Shown piece after piece: positions 16,820 through 25,475 of a DNA stretch of 64,000 bases; the stretch's first letter is position 1, and each line of letters begins with the position of its first letter. Location: assembly GCF_001296045.1 (NCBI RefSeq), contig NZ_LJHS01000061.1, forward strand, positions 1 through 64,000, written 5' to 3'. A model generated the notes under the pieces. The model saw only the letters and a list, made by a program, of their open reading frames with translations, searched no databases and was not told the DNA's origin. This DNA comes from Rhizobium sp. AAP43 (GTDB taxonomy: Bacteria > Pseudomonadota > Alphaproteobacteria > Rhizobiales > Rhizobiaceae). A program made the translations under genes and the position numbers.

Positions 16820-18013
16820 TCATACCTGTGCGCTCGATTTCAGTGCGGATTTCAGCGCATAGCCTTGATCTGCGAGATTTTCCGGCGCGATGACGGCGTT
16901 TCTCTCGATCAGTTTTTCAGCCAGGCGGATGTCTTTGGCAACGAGGTTGCCTTTGGCAAGGCCGTACGCTGCCTGAAGTATACCGTCTTCATCCAGCTCG
17001 AACAGCAAGACCCCGCCATCAGTAAGGTCGCGCCGGATTGTTGTGCGCTCCGGCTTGTGGAGGCCGACACCCTGGAGCCCGAGGTTATATTGGTCGGACC
17101 AGAACCAGGGCAGTGCTGTGAAGGCTTCGGTGCTTCCCAACATGGCCGCTGCGGCAAAGCTGCCTTGATCAACCGCATTGCGCCACGTCTCGAACCGCAT
17201 GGTGCCATAACGTGGATGGTTGATGGCGGCACAGTCGCCGGCGGCATAAATGCCGTCCTCCGATGTCTTCAGCTGCTGGTCGGTTAGAATGCCGTTCTCG
17301 CAGGAAATACCGGCGCCCGATGCCAGTTCGACATTCGGTTCGACACCAATTGCCACGATGGTGAGGTCGGCCGGCAGGATGGTGCCATCGCCGAGCGTCA
17401 CGGTCTTGGGTCCGATTGCCTGAACCGATTGGTCGAATAGAAACCGCACCCCAGCCTCCCCATGCCGTTCGACGATCATCCCGGCGAGCAGGGCGGGAAC
17501 AGCGCGACCCAAGGCGCGGGGGCCAGCTTCAACGACGGTAACTGTCAGGCCCCGAGAGTTGAGTTCGGCGGCCATTTCAAGGCCAATCAGACCGGCTCCG
17601 ATGATCACTGCGTTTCCGCCAGGCTCGGCCTTGGCGTAGATGGCCTTGGCATCGGAAGCGGTGCGGAGCGTCAATGCCTGTGTCATGTCCGGCATCGCCA
17701 GCTTGCGGGCGCGGGCGCCGGTTGCCAGAAGCAGCCTGTCATAGAAGATGTCGGCCCCGTCGTCGCATCGGATCGAGCGCGCCACAGGATTGATGTCGAC
17801 AGCAAGGGTGCCGATCCGCGCATCGATACCGGAGACATCGGCGTCGATCGGTCGATGATATCCGTGGTCGTTAGTCGGTTTCGAGAGGGCAGGTCGCTCG
17901 TAAGGGGCGAGTGTTTCTCCGTTCAGCAGGATGATGTGCTGCTCTCCGGCACCGCGCAGGGCGATAGCCGCGCGCAGGCCCGCTTCGCCTGCACCAATGA
18001 TAACATGCTTCAT
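16820..18013 (-). CDS. FAD/NAD(P)-dependent ferredoxin reductase (MocF-like)
   Basis: A 397-residue pyridine-nucleotide-disulfide-family reductase of the rhodocoxin/rubredoxin reductase type. FAD loop GAGEAGLRAA near the N-terminus, ATGARARKL, NAD loop GAGLIGLEMAAEL, then AAGDCAAINHP and a C-terminal reductase domain with FWSDQYNLGLQGVGL. It would pass electrons from NAD(P)H to the Rieske ferredoxin encoded in the same operon. The ATG at 18013 follows GAGGT at a good distance. Last gene of a nine-gene minus-strand operon that also encodes a membrane di-iron hydroxylase. The trio equals in role the rhizopine MocD-MocE-MocF set. Confidence 0.82.
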   Translation of the reverse strand: MKHVIIGAGEAGLRAAIALRGAGEQHIILLNGETLAPYERPALSKPTNDHGYHRPIDADVSGIDARIGTLAVDINPVARSIRCDDGADIFYDRLLLATGARARKLAMPDMTQALTLRTASDAKAIYAKAEPGGNAVIIGAGLIGLEMAAELNSRGLTVTVVEAGPRALGRAVPALLAGMIVERHGEAGVRFLFDQSVQAIGPKTVTLGDGTILPADLTIVAIGVEPNVELASGAGISCENGILTDQQLKTSEDGIYAAGDCAAINHPRYGTMRFETWRNAVDQGSFAAAAMLGSTEAFTALPWFWSDQYNLGLQGVGLHKPERTTIRRDLTDGGVLLFELDEDGILQAAYGLAKGNLVAKDIRLAEKLIERNAVIAPENLADQGYALKSALKSSAQV

Positions 18014-18067
18014 GATCGTGACCTCGGAGGAGGGGCGAGCGGGTTTGCCGCCCGCCATTGCGTTGTG

Positions 18068-19069
18068 TCAGGCGAGGACGCTTGCGAGCGTCACCGGATG
18101 GCCATTCGCCAGCGACTGCGCAGCGGCTTCGGCCATGGCGAGCGCTGCCACGCCATCCTGGAGTGTGACAGGCAAGGCTGCGCCATCGGCGACGGCGGCA
18201 ACGAAGGCCGCCCATTCGGCCGCATAGGCCGGCATGTAGCGCTCAAGAAAGAAGTAGGTCGGTTTCGCACCGGTTACGCCTGAAGTCGTCGACTTCACGA
18301 CGGTGTTCTCAAGCATGTTCTGGGCCTGCAGCAAGCCTTCAGAGCCGAGGAGTTCAAGCCGCTGGTCGTAACCATAGACGGCACGCCGGCTGTTCTTGAT
18401 CACGGCAATCCGACCGTCTGCATAGGAAAGGGTGACCACTGCCGTGTCCACATCGCCCGCTGCACCGATTTCAGGATCGACGATCGAACTGCCGACGGCC
18501 GATACGGAACTCGGAGTGGCGCCCATGATGAAATTGGCCATGTCGAAGTCGTGGATCATCATGTCGCGGAAGAGGCCTCCGGACACCTTGATATAGGCAA
18601 CCGGTGGAGGTGCTGGATCGAAGGACGTGATCGACAGAAGTTCGGTCTTGCCGATCTCACCCCTGTCCGCTGCAGCCTTTACGGCAGCGAAATTCGGATC
18701 GAAGCGGCGATTGAAGCCGATCATGACGGGGCGGCCGGTCTGGGCCGCCGCCTTCTCACAGGCGCGAGCCCGTGCAAGGCTGAGATCCACCGGCTTTTCG
18801 CAGAGAACGGCTTTACCGGCGGCGGTTGCCCGTTCGATCAGATCCGAATGCGTGTCGGTCGATGTGGCGATCAGGACGGCGTCAATGGCGGGATCGCTGA
18901 GCACGGCATCCGTGGAGCGTGCTTCGGCGCCATATTGCGCAGCGAGTTTTTCAGCGGCAGCCTGATTGATATCGGAAATGGCAACCAGGCGGCTGCCGGG
19001 ATTGCTGGAGATGGCTGTGGCGTGGACGCCGGCAATCCGGCCGGCGCCGAGGAGGCCTACATTCAACAT
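18068..19069 (-). CDS. Gfo/Idh/MocA-family dehydrogenase (inositol 2-dehydrogenase-like)
   Basis: A 333-residue NAD(P)-dependent sugar or polyol dehydrogenase. N-terminal Rossmann loop GLLGAGRIAGVH (6-17), conserved C-EKP (90-93), and the catalytic Asp169/His173 in GGLFRDMMIHDFD, the pattern of IolG and MocA. Such enzymes oxidise a ring hydroxyl of inositols, inosamines or related sugars. It lies between the PanB-like gene and the reductase, and its presence points to a cyclic polyol or sugar substrate for the operon. Confidence 0.85.
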   Translation of the reverse strand: MLNVGLLGAGRIAGVHATAISSNPGSRLVAISDINQAAAEKLAAQYGAEARSTDAVLSDPAIDAVLIATSTDTHSDLIERATAAGKAVLCEKPVDLSLARARACEKAAAQTGRPVMIGFNRRFDPNFAAVKAAADRGEIGKTELLSITSFDPAPPPVAYIKVSGGLFRDMMIHDFDMANFIMGATPSSVSAVGSSIVDPEIGAAGDVDTAVVTLSYADGRIAVIKNSRRAVYGYDQRLELLGSEGLLQAQNMLENTVVKSTTSGVTGAKPTYFFLERYMPAYAAEWAAFVAAVADGAALPVTLQDGVAALAMAEAAAQSLANGHPVTLASVLA

Positions 19070-19094
19070 GGCGATATCCTTGATTGTTTGAGAG

Positions 19095-19919
19095 TTATTG
19101 GCTGAAACCAGCCTTGAAAGCGTCGAATTCGGCGTCGGCGATGGAGACGTTGTGCTGTGCTTCCGGATAGGCGCCGGAATTCACGTCGGCCACAAATTCC
19201 TTGAAGGCGGCAATCCGCTCCTGCTGAAGGCGATCGAACTCTGCCGAGAAATTGCGATAGGTCTTCGCATGCCGCGGTTTGTGACCATCGGTATGGCCGA
19301 GCACATCTTCGGCGAACAGATATTGCGCGTCTGCACCGGGGCCAGCGCCCATGCCGAGCATGATCATCGAGGTGTTTTGCGAAATCAGTTCGCCGATCCG
19401 GTCAGGCACCACTTCGAGTTCCGCACCGAAACAACCGATGGATTCGAGATCCTTCACATGCTTCCAAAGATTCAGCGCCTCGGTTGCCGTCTTGCCCACT
19501 GCGCGAAAGCCAGTCCAGGTGATGTAGGAGGGAATGAGACCGACATGGGCAACGATCGGCACGTGGTTGTCGCAAAGCACCTTCTGGATGTCATAGGATG
19601 CAGCACAATAGAAGCAGTCGCCCCCCATGGCGGCAAAGTGATAGGCGGCGCGCAAATAGTCCTCGGCGGTGGCAAGATGCTGCCCCTGGAAAAGTCCCCA
19701 GCCGCCATAGGGGAGGCCAACCTGCACGAAGCATCGGCCAGCGGCCTCGCGCATCTCGGGGCTGAAGAAGCGCCCTTCGATGGAAAGCATGTGGATGCCC
19801 GCAGCGTCGGCCGCTGCCGCCTGTTCCAGGGTCGTGACGTAAAGCATGGAAATCTTTTCGCCACGCGCCTTCATGCCACGAATATCGGATACGGTCGGAC
19901 GGGCGTTCCGGTGAACCAT
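19095..19919 (-). CDS. PanB-like (ketopantoate hydroxymethyltransferase family) protein with altered metal site
   Basis: A 274-residue TIM barrel that aligns over its length with PanB: ISMLYVTTLEQAAAADAAGI near the start, AHVGLIPSYITWTGFRAVGK in the middle and MLGMGAGPGADAQYLFAEDVLG later. The PanB residues His136 and Glu181 are kept (His125, Glu169). The three Mg ligands are not: PanB Asp45, Asp84 and Glu114 fall at Gly49 (or Glu48), Gly68 and Ala106, and Lys112 falls at Tyr104. It is therefore unlikely to make ketopantoate. In this operon a retro-aldol or C-C lyase role on the sugar-derived product is a reasonable guess. Confidence 0.7.
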   Translation of the reverse strand: MVHRNARPTVSDIRGMKARGEKISMLYVTTLEQAAAADAAGIHMLSIEGRFFSPEMREAAGRCFVQVGLPYGGWGLFQGQHLATAEDYLRAAYHFAAMGGDCFYCAASYDIQKVLCDNHVPIVAHVGLIPSYITWTGFRAVGKTATEALNLWKHVKDLESIGCFGAELEVVPDRIGELISQNTSMIMLGMGAGPGADAQYLFAEDVLGHTDGHKPRHAKTYRNFSAEFDRLQQERIAAFKEFVADVNSGAYPEAQHNVSIADAEFDAFKAGFSQ

Positions 19920-19940
19920 GGTCGGCTCCTCAGTGCTGGG

Positions 19941-20720
19941 TCAAAAAGTGAAGGCGTTGCGGAAGGCTTCGAGTGCCTCGTCCGCATCGCCTGACGCAAA
20001 TGCCTCCATGCCAACCGGCCCTTGATAGTCCATCGCTTTCAGTGCCTTGGCGATGCCGTGCCAGTTCAATTCGCCTGTGCCGGGCTCACAGCGTCCGGGT
20101 ACGTCTGCAACCTGGATCTCGCCGATGAAGGGCAGGCACTTCCGGCAAAGCTCGATCAGATTTCCTTCGCCGATCTGTGCGTGATAAAGGTCGAGGTTGA
20201 GCCGCAGCCTTGGGTGATTGATGCCCGAGACAAGCGCCAAAGTGTCTTCGGCCCGACCAAAGGGCACGCCCGGATGATCAACAGGCAGATTGAGGTTCTC
20301 CAGCGTGAAGACGACACCCTCTTCCTCCGCCATCTCCACGATCCGGTGTAGCGTATCGCGTGCCTTAAGCCACATGGCGCCCGTGACAACCTCGATGGGT
20401 TGAACCGGCAGGCCGCCGTCGCCAAGGCCTGTGCCATGCAGGTTGAGACGCTGTACGCCGAGCCGCTTGCCGACTTGCGCCGTCTCACGGGCAGTCCGCA
20501 GGAGTTCGTTTGCCCCTTCGTCGTCCGTCAGGCGACCTGTGAGGTAGCCATTCATGATGGTAAAGGTCGCGCCGGTCTTTTCGAGCTTTGCAAGATCATG
20601 ATCCGGCCAGTTCCACAGGCCCACGCCGAAGCCCTGCTCCTTGAGGCGGCTGGCTCGCCATTCGATGGGTCTGTCGCGCCAGATCATTTCGGCGCAGGCT
20701 GCGAGTGAAAACTGGGTCAT
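19941..20720 (-). CDS. hydroxypyruvate isomerase-like TIM-barrel sugar isomerase/epimerase
   Basis: A 259-residue AP_endonuc_2/Hyi-family protein. Metal-binding residues appear in FTLENLN (about 138-144), LNLDLYHAQIGEGN (about 172-185), GEIQVADVPGR and VGMEAFA, the order seen in hydroxypyruvate isomerase and other sugar isomerases. The family interconverts small ketoses and aldoses or epimerises them. Three bases separate it from the Rieske gene. Rhizobial MocC is a more distant relative with a similar barrel. The precise substrate cannot be told. Confidence 0.78.
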   Translation of the reverse strand: MTQFSLAACAEMIWRDRPIEWRASRLKEQGFGVGLWNWPDHDLAKLEKTGATFTIMNGYLTGRLTDDEGANELLRTARETAQVGKRLGVQRLNLHGTGLGDGGLPVQPIEVVTGAMWLKARDTLHRIVEMAEEEGVVFTLENLNLPVDHPGVPFGRAEDTLALVSGINHPRLRLNLDLYHAQIGEGNLIELCRKCLPFIGEIQVADVPGRCEPGTGELNWHGIAKALKAMDYQGPVGMEAFASGDADEALEAFRNAFTF

Positions 20721-20723
20721 GGG

Positions 20724-21035
20724 TCAGATCTCGATAAATATGTCGTTGTCCTGAACCTTCACCGGCCAGGTTTTCAGGTTGATGCAGGCAGGCGCACGTT
20801 TGGCCTCGCCGGTGCGATAGTCGAAGGTGGCATTGTGCTTGGGGCATTCGACGGTGTGGTCCATGACCAGTCCGTCACCCAGATGCACGTGTTCATGCGT
20901 GCAGATTCCATCGGAGCAGTAGAATGCGTCCTCCGGGCTGCGGACGACAATGAAGGTGCGTCCTTGATGATCGAACCGGATCAGATCCTCCTGCTCGATC
21001 TCGTCTGTTGCGCAAACGCGGGTCCAGGTCCCCAT
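20724..21035 (-). CDS. MocE-like Rieske [2Fe-2S] ferredoxin
   Basis: A 103-residue soluble Rieske protein. The cluster ligands are CTH (45-47) and CPKH (64-67), the CxH...CxxH pattern. It has no oxygenase domain and no membrane anchor, so it is a carrier, probably linking the FAD reductase four genes downstream with the membrane hydroxylase that starts the operon. The ATG at 21035 with AAGGAA upstream was chosen over a longer frame. Confidence 0.85.
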   Translation of the reverse strand: MGTWTRVCATDEIEQEDLIRFDHQGRTFIVVRSPEDAFYCSDGICTHEHVHLGDGLVMDHTVECPKHNATFDYRTGEAKRAPACINLKTWPVKVQDNDIFIEI

Positions 21036-21133
21036 TTTCGTTTCCTTGTCTCTGTTCGTATGGTCGGGTTGACTGAGGCGTTCTTGGCTGAGGTTGCAGC
21101 GCCACACGGTCGGGCACCCGATATGCGGTTGAT

Positions 21134-21952
21134 TTACGCTGCGGCCTGTGGCGTCGCGCTCTCGGCTTCATTCCGGCTGCCGTCGATGGCCGCTTCCAGA
21201 TCGGCCATGGTTTCTCCCCCGGCCATCAGATCGGTGATCTCCTCACGGGTCTTTTCGCCGCGTTTGAAATCGGCCGCGATCGCGCCCCGGATGAGCACCG
21301 CAAAATGGTCCCCGACGGCCATGGCATGGGTGACCTGATGGGTAATGAAAACGACTGCAAGACCCCGGCGTTTGGCCTCGTTGACGATCCGAAGCACATG
21401 TGTCGCCTGCTTTACGCCGAGCGCTGCGGTCGGTTCGTCGAGGATCAGCACGCGGGCGCCGAAGTGGACGGCCCGCGCAATCGCAAGCGACTGCCGCTCC
21501 CCGCCTGAAAGCCCGCCGACAAGCCGGTCTCCGTCATCGATCCGCGTGATGCCGAAATCGCGGACCGCCTTTACGGCGATTTCGTTCGCCTTCTTGCGAT
21601 CGAAGATCTTGAATGGGCCCCATCCCTTGGTCGGCTCAACGCCCACAAAGAACGAACGCCCGATCGACATCAGTGGGAACGTGCCGCCGAACTGGTGTAC
21701 GGTCGCGATCCCACGCTCGCTGGCTTCACGCGGATTGCGAAACGCGACAGGCACACCGTCCATTTCCATGGTGCCGGAGTTCGGCGTGTAGACGCCCGAT
21801 AGGGTCTTGATCAGCGTCGACTTTCCGGCGCCATTGTCTCCGAGAAGACAGAGAACTTCTCCGGCGCGGATTTCCAGCGAGATATCGTTGAGCACGTCAA
21901 TCGGACCGAAGGACTTGCAGATGTTGGTCAGCTTCATGATGGCTGCGGTCAT
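21134..21952 (-). CDS. ribose-class sugar ABC transporter ATP-binding protein (single domain)
   Basis: A 272-residue ATPase. Walker A GDNGAGKST, signature LSGGERQSL, Walker B VLILDEPTAALG, H-loop ITHQ. It has one nucleotide-binding domain, unlike the duplicated RbsA type, and so resembles FrcA-type rhizobial sugar importers. The ATG at 21952 has GTGAGG upstream; a GTG at 21967 overlapping the permease stop is the alternative. Confidence 0.87.
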   Translation of the reverse strand: MTAAIMKLTNICKSFGPIDVLNDISLEIRAGEVLCLLGDNGAGKSTLIKTLSGVYTPNSGTMEMDGVPVAFRNPREASERGIATVHQFGGTFPLMSIGRSFFVGVEPTKGWGPFKIFDRKKANEIAVKAVRDFGITRIDDGDRLVGGLSGGERQSLAIARAVHFGARVLILDEPTAALGVKQATHVLRIVNEAKRRGLAVVFITHQVTHAMAVGDHFAVLIRGAIAADFKRGEKTREEITDLMAGGETMADLEAAIDGSRNEAESATPQAAA

Positions 21953-21963
21953 GGCACGGGACC

Positions 21964-22959
21964 TCACTTCTTCTTGCTACTGTAGGAGAGCGCCATCTGG
22001 CGGAAGGTATTGTTCATCAAAACGGCCGCGAGCAGCATGATGCCGATGATCAGGCTCGAAAGGTTCCGGTCGAAGGTTGTGAAGTAGATGCCCTGGTTGA
22101 CGACGGCGAAGGTGATCGTGCCGAGGAAAATGCCGATGATCGAGCCAAAGCCACCTGTCAGGAGTACACCACCAACGACCACGGAAATGATCGAGTTGAA
22201 GATGAAGGCGCTGCCGGCCGAAACCTGGGCTGAGTTGAACAGCATGGCCTGGCACATGCCGACAAAGGCGGCACTCACGGATGAGACGACGAAAAGCGCA
22301 ATGGTGAGCTTGTCAGTTGGGATGCCGGCATTGCGGGCGCTGATCCGGTCGCCGCCCATCGCGAAGATCCAATTGCCCCAAGGGGAGAAGTGGACGACAA
22401 AGATGTAGGCGGCGGTCAGTGCCAGCCACCACAGGATCATCACCTGGAACGTGTTGTTGATGAACGAGCCGAAGATCAGCTTGGCCACGCCATCAGTTGC
22501 AAGCGCCACGCTGGTTGAGCCGGTGAACATCACCGAAAGGCCAAGAGTAAGACCTGCAACTGCAAACAGCGTACCCAGTGTCACAATCAGCGAAGGTACG
22601 GCGGTTCTGACGACCAGCAGACCGTTGATCAGGCCCACCACGACGCCGAGACCCAGCGCGCCGCCGATTCCGACCCAGATCGGCAGGTCGAAATGGCCTG
22701 AGATGATCGCGACCGTCATCGAGCCTGCCGGGATCATGGAGCCGATGGACACGTCCAGTTCGCCCGCGATCATCAGCAGGCCGATCGGGATGGCAATAAC
22801 ACCCAGATTGGCCGCAACATTCAGCCAGCTTGATGCGCCGGCTGGTGCGAGAAATTGGGACGATCCGAAGATCGTGAAGAAGACGAGAACGAAGACGAGG
22901 CCTAGAAATGCACCAGCTTCGGGTCGGCGCAAAAGGCCGGAAAAATGAATGTGTCGCAC
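21964..22959 (-). CDS. ribose-class sugar ABC transporter permease
   Basis: A 331-residue BPD_transp_2 (RbsC/FrcB-like) permease with about nine hydrophobic helices. Characteristic stretches are GELDVSIGSMIPAG (about residues 75-88) and SVVVGGVLLTGGFGSIIGIFLG near the C-terminus. The start is a GTG at 22959 preceded by AAAGGGA; the longer frame upstream overlaps the hairpin region and has no family similarity. Confidence 0.87.
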   Translation of the reverse strand: MRHIHFSGLLRRPEAGAFLGLVFVLVFFTIFGSSQFLAPAGASSWLNVAANLGVIAIPIGLLMIAGELDVSIGSMIPAGSMTVAIISGHFDLPIWVGIGGALGLGVVVGLINGLLVVRTAVPSLIVTLGTLFAVAGLTLGLSVMFTGSTSVALATDGVAKLIFGSFINNTFQVMILWWLALTAAYIFVVHFSPWGNWIFAMGGDRISARNAGIPTDKLTIALFVVSSVSAAFVGMCQAMLFNSAQVSAGSAFIFNSIISVVVGGVLLTGGFGSIIGIFLGTITFAVVNQGIYFTTFDRNLSSLIIGIMLLAAVLMNNTFRQMALSYSSKKK

Positions 22960-23020
22960 GGTTTTCCCTTTCAACGGCAGGTGCTTTGGCAAGCCCGAGG
23001 GGCTCTGCCATGCGCGTAAT

Positions 23021-23052
23021 GTGCCAGCCGCTCCAAGCGAAACGGCTGGCAC
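23021..23052 (-). other. intercistronic hairpin between binding protein and permease genes
   Basis: GTGCCAGCCG (23021-23030) pairs perfectly with CGGCTGGCAC (23043-23052) around a 12-nt loop, just after the binding-protein stop. No T-run follows in either direction, so it more likely stabilises the upstream message or attenuates partly than terminates. Confidence 0.6.
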
Positions 23053-23062
23053 CGGGGCTCGA

Positions 23063-24037
23063 TTAACGAGCGCCCTTCTGTACGCCTGCGAGGGTGGCGT
23101 TGATGTTCGACGCATCGACGATGCCGGGTCCTGTCAGGACCGGGCGGGTCGGAAGGTCGGTGCCGAAATCGATGTGGGCCGCGAGCAAGGTGACCGAGAG
23201 CAAGGACTGCAGATACGGCTGCTGGTCGATGGCGAAGGCTTGTTCCTTGTTTTTAATACGCGCGAGCGTGGATTCGCTGAAATCGAAGGATCCCAGGTGA
23301 ACCTTGCCAATCCGGTCGGCTTGCTGGATGCCGATTGCAGCACTATCGGCGTCACCGGCACTGATTGTTGCCAGACCATCGATCGTCGGGTCTTGAAGCA
23401 GCGTCGCCTTGATGGCTTCTGCCACGGCGTTCGGATCGCCGAAGCTTGAGGAAGGAAGCGGGAGCGAGGTGGATTTGCCGCCCGACTTTGCGATGCCATC
23501 GGCAATGCCCTTGCAGCGGGACTCGATGTTTGCGGTTCCCGGCAGGGTGTTCACACAGACGACATTCTTCTGACCGTGCTGGCCGAAATATTCGCCGCCG
23601 GCAACGCCGGCAATGTATTCGTCGGAACCGACATAGTTGATGGCACCGAGTTCTTTCGCCTTTTCGGCGCTACCGGCATTCATCAGGATGACCTTGATGC
23701 CGGCTTCAACGGCCTGCTTGATGACGGGGTCTTCGGATTCTGGAACCCAGTTCGGGATGACCAGGCCATCGACCTTCATCGAAATTGCGGTCTGGATGAG
23801 CTGGACCACGTCAGGCGCGAAGTTGTCGTAGGTCTGTAGTCGCAGATAGTTCACGGATCCGCCATTGGCCGCTACCACCAACTGGGCATCGTCGACGCCC
23901 TTCTTGATCTTGTTCCAGAAGGCGTCGTCGTTCTTGCCGCCGACAACTGCGATGTTGGCGGCGGAAGCCGCCGTGACGCCGATGGTGAGAATGGCAGCCG
24001 CAGTTGCGAGCCTGGTGATGCATGTCAGAATGGTCAT
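23063..24037 (-). CDS. ribose-class periplasmic sugar-binding protein
   Basis: A 324-residue type I periplasmic binding protein (Peripla_BP_4; MocB/FrcB-like role). Sec signal peptide ends near ASA-ANIAVVGG. The mature protein has the usual two lobes, with DGLVIPNWVPE, INYVGSDEYIAG and GDADSAAIGIQQ around the expected sugar-binding cleft. The ATG is preceded by AAGGAGGAGG. It feeds the permease and ATPase downstream. Ligand unknown; the enzymes in the operon point to a cyclic polyol or an ether-bearing sugar. Confidence 0.87.
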   Translation of the reverse strand: MTILTCITRLATAAAILTIGVTAASAANIAVVGGKNDDAFWNKIKKGVDDAQLVVAANGGSVNYLRLQTYDNFAPDVVQLIQTAISMKVDGLVIPNWVPESEDPVIKQAVEAGIKVILMNAGSAEKAKELGAINYVGSDEYIAGVAGGEYFGQHGQKNVVCVNTLPGTANIESRCKGIADGIAKSGGKSTSLPLPSSSFGDPNAVAEAIKATLLQDPTIDGLATISAGDADSAAIGIQQADRIGKVHLGSFDFSESTLARIKNKEQAFAIDQQPYLQSLLSVTLLAAHIDFGTDLPTRPVLTGPGIVDASNINATLAGVQKGAR

Positions 24038-24054
24038 TGGGTTTCCTCCTCCTT

Positions 24055-24073
24055 GTCCGCCCCCTCGGCGGAC
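24055..24073 (-). other. leader hairpin before the binding-protein gene
   Basis: GTCCGCC (24055-24061) pairs with GGCGGAC (24067-24073) around a five-base loop, directly upstream of the strong Shine-Dalgarno site of the sugar-binding protein. It could protect the 5-prime end of a processed message. Confidence 0.45.
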
Positions 24074-24112
24074 TTTAAAAATGACTGGTGATTGCCCTCC
24101 GGGCCGGTCGGC

Positions 24113-24146
24113 TGGTGCGCCGTGTCCTCCTCGACGAGGCGCACCA
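24113..24146 (-). other. hairpin after the hydroxylase gene
   Basis: TGGTGCGCC (24113-24121) pairs with GGCGCACCA (24138-24146), starting nine bases after the hydroxylase stop. It may partially terminate or mark a processing site separating the hydroxylase message from the transporter genes. Confidence 0.5.
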
Positions 24147-24154
24147 CATGTCTG

Positions 24155-25174
24155 TCAGCTTGTTTGCGAGTTCTTGGCGTTCATGCGTGCCTTCTTCTTT
24201 TCGAAGCGCGCCTCCATCCTGGCATCGCCCTCTCTGGTGCCGTCGTGCCAGGTGCCGAACAGCTTATCGAGTGGGATCAGGCCATCTCCGCCATAGTTCA
24301 CCTCGAAATACTTATGGTGCAGGTAGTGCGCATAGGCATGACTATTGAGCGGCGTATTCTCGGTAATCTCCAGCTTGTCGAAACCGATATGTCCGTTCAC
24401 GGCGCCGAAGCCGGCCGAGTGCAGCTGAAAGAGAGCCACAATCGGGTTGGACGGGATGACCAGGTGCCAGAACGCGACGGCGTGATACAGAAATCCTTCG
24501 ATCGGATGCATCGACAAAGAGGACCACGGAGACGGGTTGACCGAATTGTGATGGACCGAATGGACCCACTTGTAGATCGGCTCCTGATGCATCAGCCAGT
24601 GAATGCAGAAGAAATGGACCTCATGGATGGCAGGGCAGAGCAGCACCAGGACGCAAAGATAGACGGGATGATCGGCCCAGTTCAGCCATGGAACCCAGCC
24701 ATTGGCAAAGACCCAGAGAAAGAGCACTTCGACGACCGTCCAGAGTGGGATCGATATGAAGAAGGATCTCAGAAAATTATCGATGTTCTGGCTCTTGAAC
24801 CAGAAGACATCCGACGGCTGTTCGCTGGGAAACTTGGCATTGTACTTGAACCGAGTGCCCTGCTTGCGCTTCACGTAGTAAATGAGCTCAATCGCACCGT
24901 AGAAAACAAAGATGGCGGATGCATTGACGGCATAAAGCCACAAGGCCCATCCCCAGCTCAATGTTGCCATGACCTCGCGGTCAGGGATGACTAGGTACCA
25001 ATAGGCGAGCGTGGTTGCCATGTGGAAGGCGTTCCACGGAAACAGGTATTCCGGGATCCATTTGAGCACTGACAGGAATTTTGGCGGCCACGCCCAGAAG
25101 GGCGCAGTCTCGATCGGTGCATTTGGCGCCCAGTCGCCGCGCTTGTTTCGTTTGCCGTATTGCAGATCGTCCAC
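24155..25174 (-). CDS. membrane di-iron fatty acid hydroxylase/sterol desaturase-family oxygenase
   Basis: A 339-residue integral membrane protein with four to six hydrophobic helices and the full set of histidine boxes: His184/187/192/196 (HEVHFFCIHWLMH), His205/208/209 (HSVHH), His223/231 and His279/283/286/287 (HAYAHYLHH). This is the FA_hydroxylase arrangement that holds two irons for O2 activation. First gene of the operon. With the Rieske ferredoxin and reductase it could hydroxylate or O-demethylate the imported compound, the role given to MocD in rhizopine use, although MocD belongs to the related desaturase family. The start is GTG at 25174 with AAGGAGAG upstream. Confidence 0.83.
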   Translation of the reverse strand: MDDLQYGKRNKRGDWAPNAPIETAPFWAWPPKFLSVLKWIPEYLFPWNAFHMATTLAYWYLVIPDREVMATLSWGWALWLYAVNASAIFVFYGAIELIYYVKRKQGTRFKYNAKFPSEQPSDVFWFKSQNIDNFLRSFFISIPLWTVVEVLFLWVFANGWVPWLNWADHPVYLCVLVLLCPAIHEVHFFCIHWLMHQEPIYKWVHSVHHNSVNPSPWSSLSMHPIEGFLYHAVAFWHLVIPSNPIVALFQLHSAGFGAVNGHIGFDKLEITENTPLNSHAYAHYLHHKYFEVNYGGDGLIPLDKLFGTWHDGTREGDARMEARFEKKKARMNAKNSQTS

Positions 25175-25475
25175 TTGATCTCTCCTTGGACGGAAGGGCC
25201 GTCCCGTACGTTCATTCGTTGAAGAGAGGGATGACCGGGTGGATCACATAGAGACGCGATGACGCCTCACCCTAACTGGCGTGGCACCGCGCTTTGCTCG
25301 CCTGATCCTCCCGAACTGCCAGCCAATCCGTGGCTTTGCGGCAGTCCCTCTTCCTTGACAGAGAGCATGCCGAATTGAGCGACATCAAATCAAGCCTTGA
25401 CTCAATGCTCCGCAAATGTTGTCTCTTTTATATCAGCAAGCACTCTCTAATGATGTTTTTTGTCTCAGGTGACCG
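25175..25475. other. divergent promoter region of the moc-like operon and its LacI gene
   Basis: A 301-bp region between divergent starts. Both promoters and the LacI-type operator should be here. I looked for a 14-20 bp palindrome with a central CG and found none that was convincing. An AT-rich stretch at about 25380-25460 is a likely promoter zone for the LacI gene. Confidence 0.4.

Noticed and set aside
19095..19919. Pantothenate biosynthesis gene panB
   Set aside because: The metal-binding residues are missing and the gene is embedded in a catabolic operon without panC.
16820..25174. A true rhizopine mocABC-mocDEF locus
   Set aside because: Ferredoxin, reductase and dehydrogenase fit, but the oxygenase belongs to the sterol desaturase/hydroxylase family, a PanB-like gene is added and no MocR is present. 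Called moc-like only.
25175..25475. LacI operator in the divergent region
   Set aside because: TTGAG and CTCAA segments near 25375-25405 form only a loose inverted repeat 31 bp long; it has no central CG symmetry expected of a LacI site.
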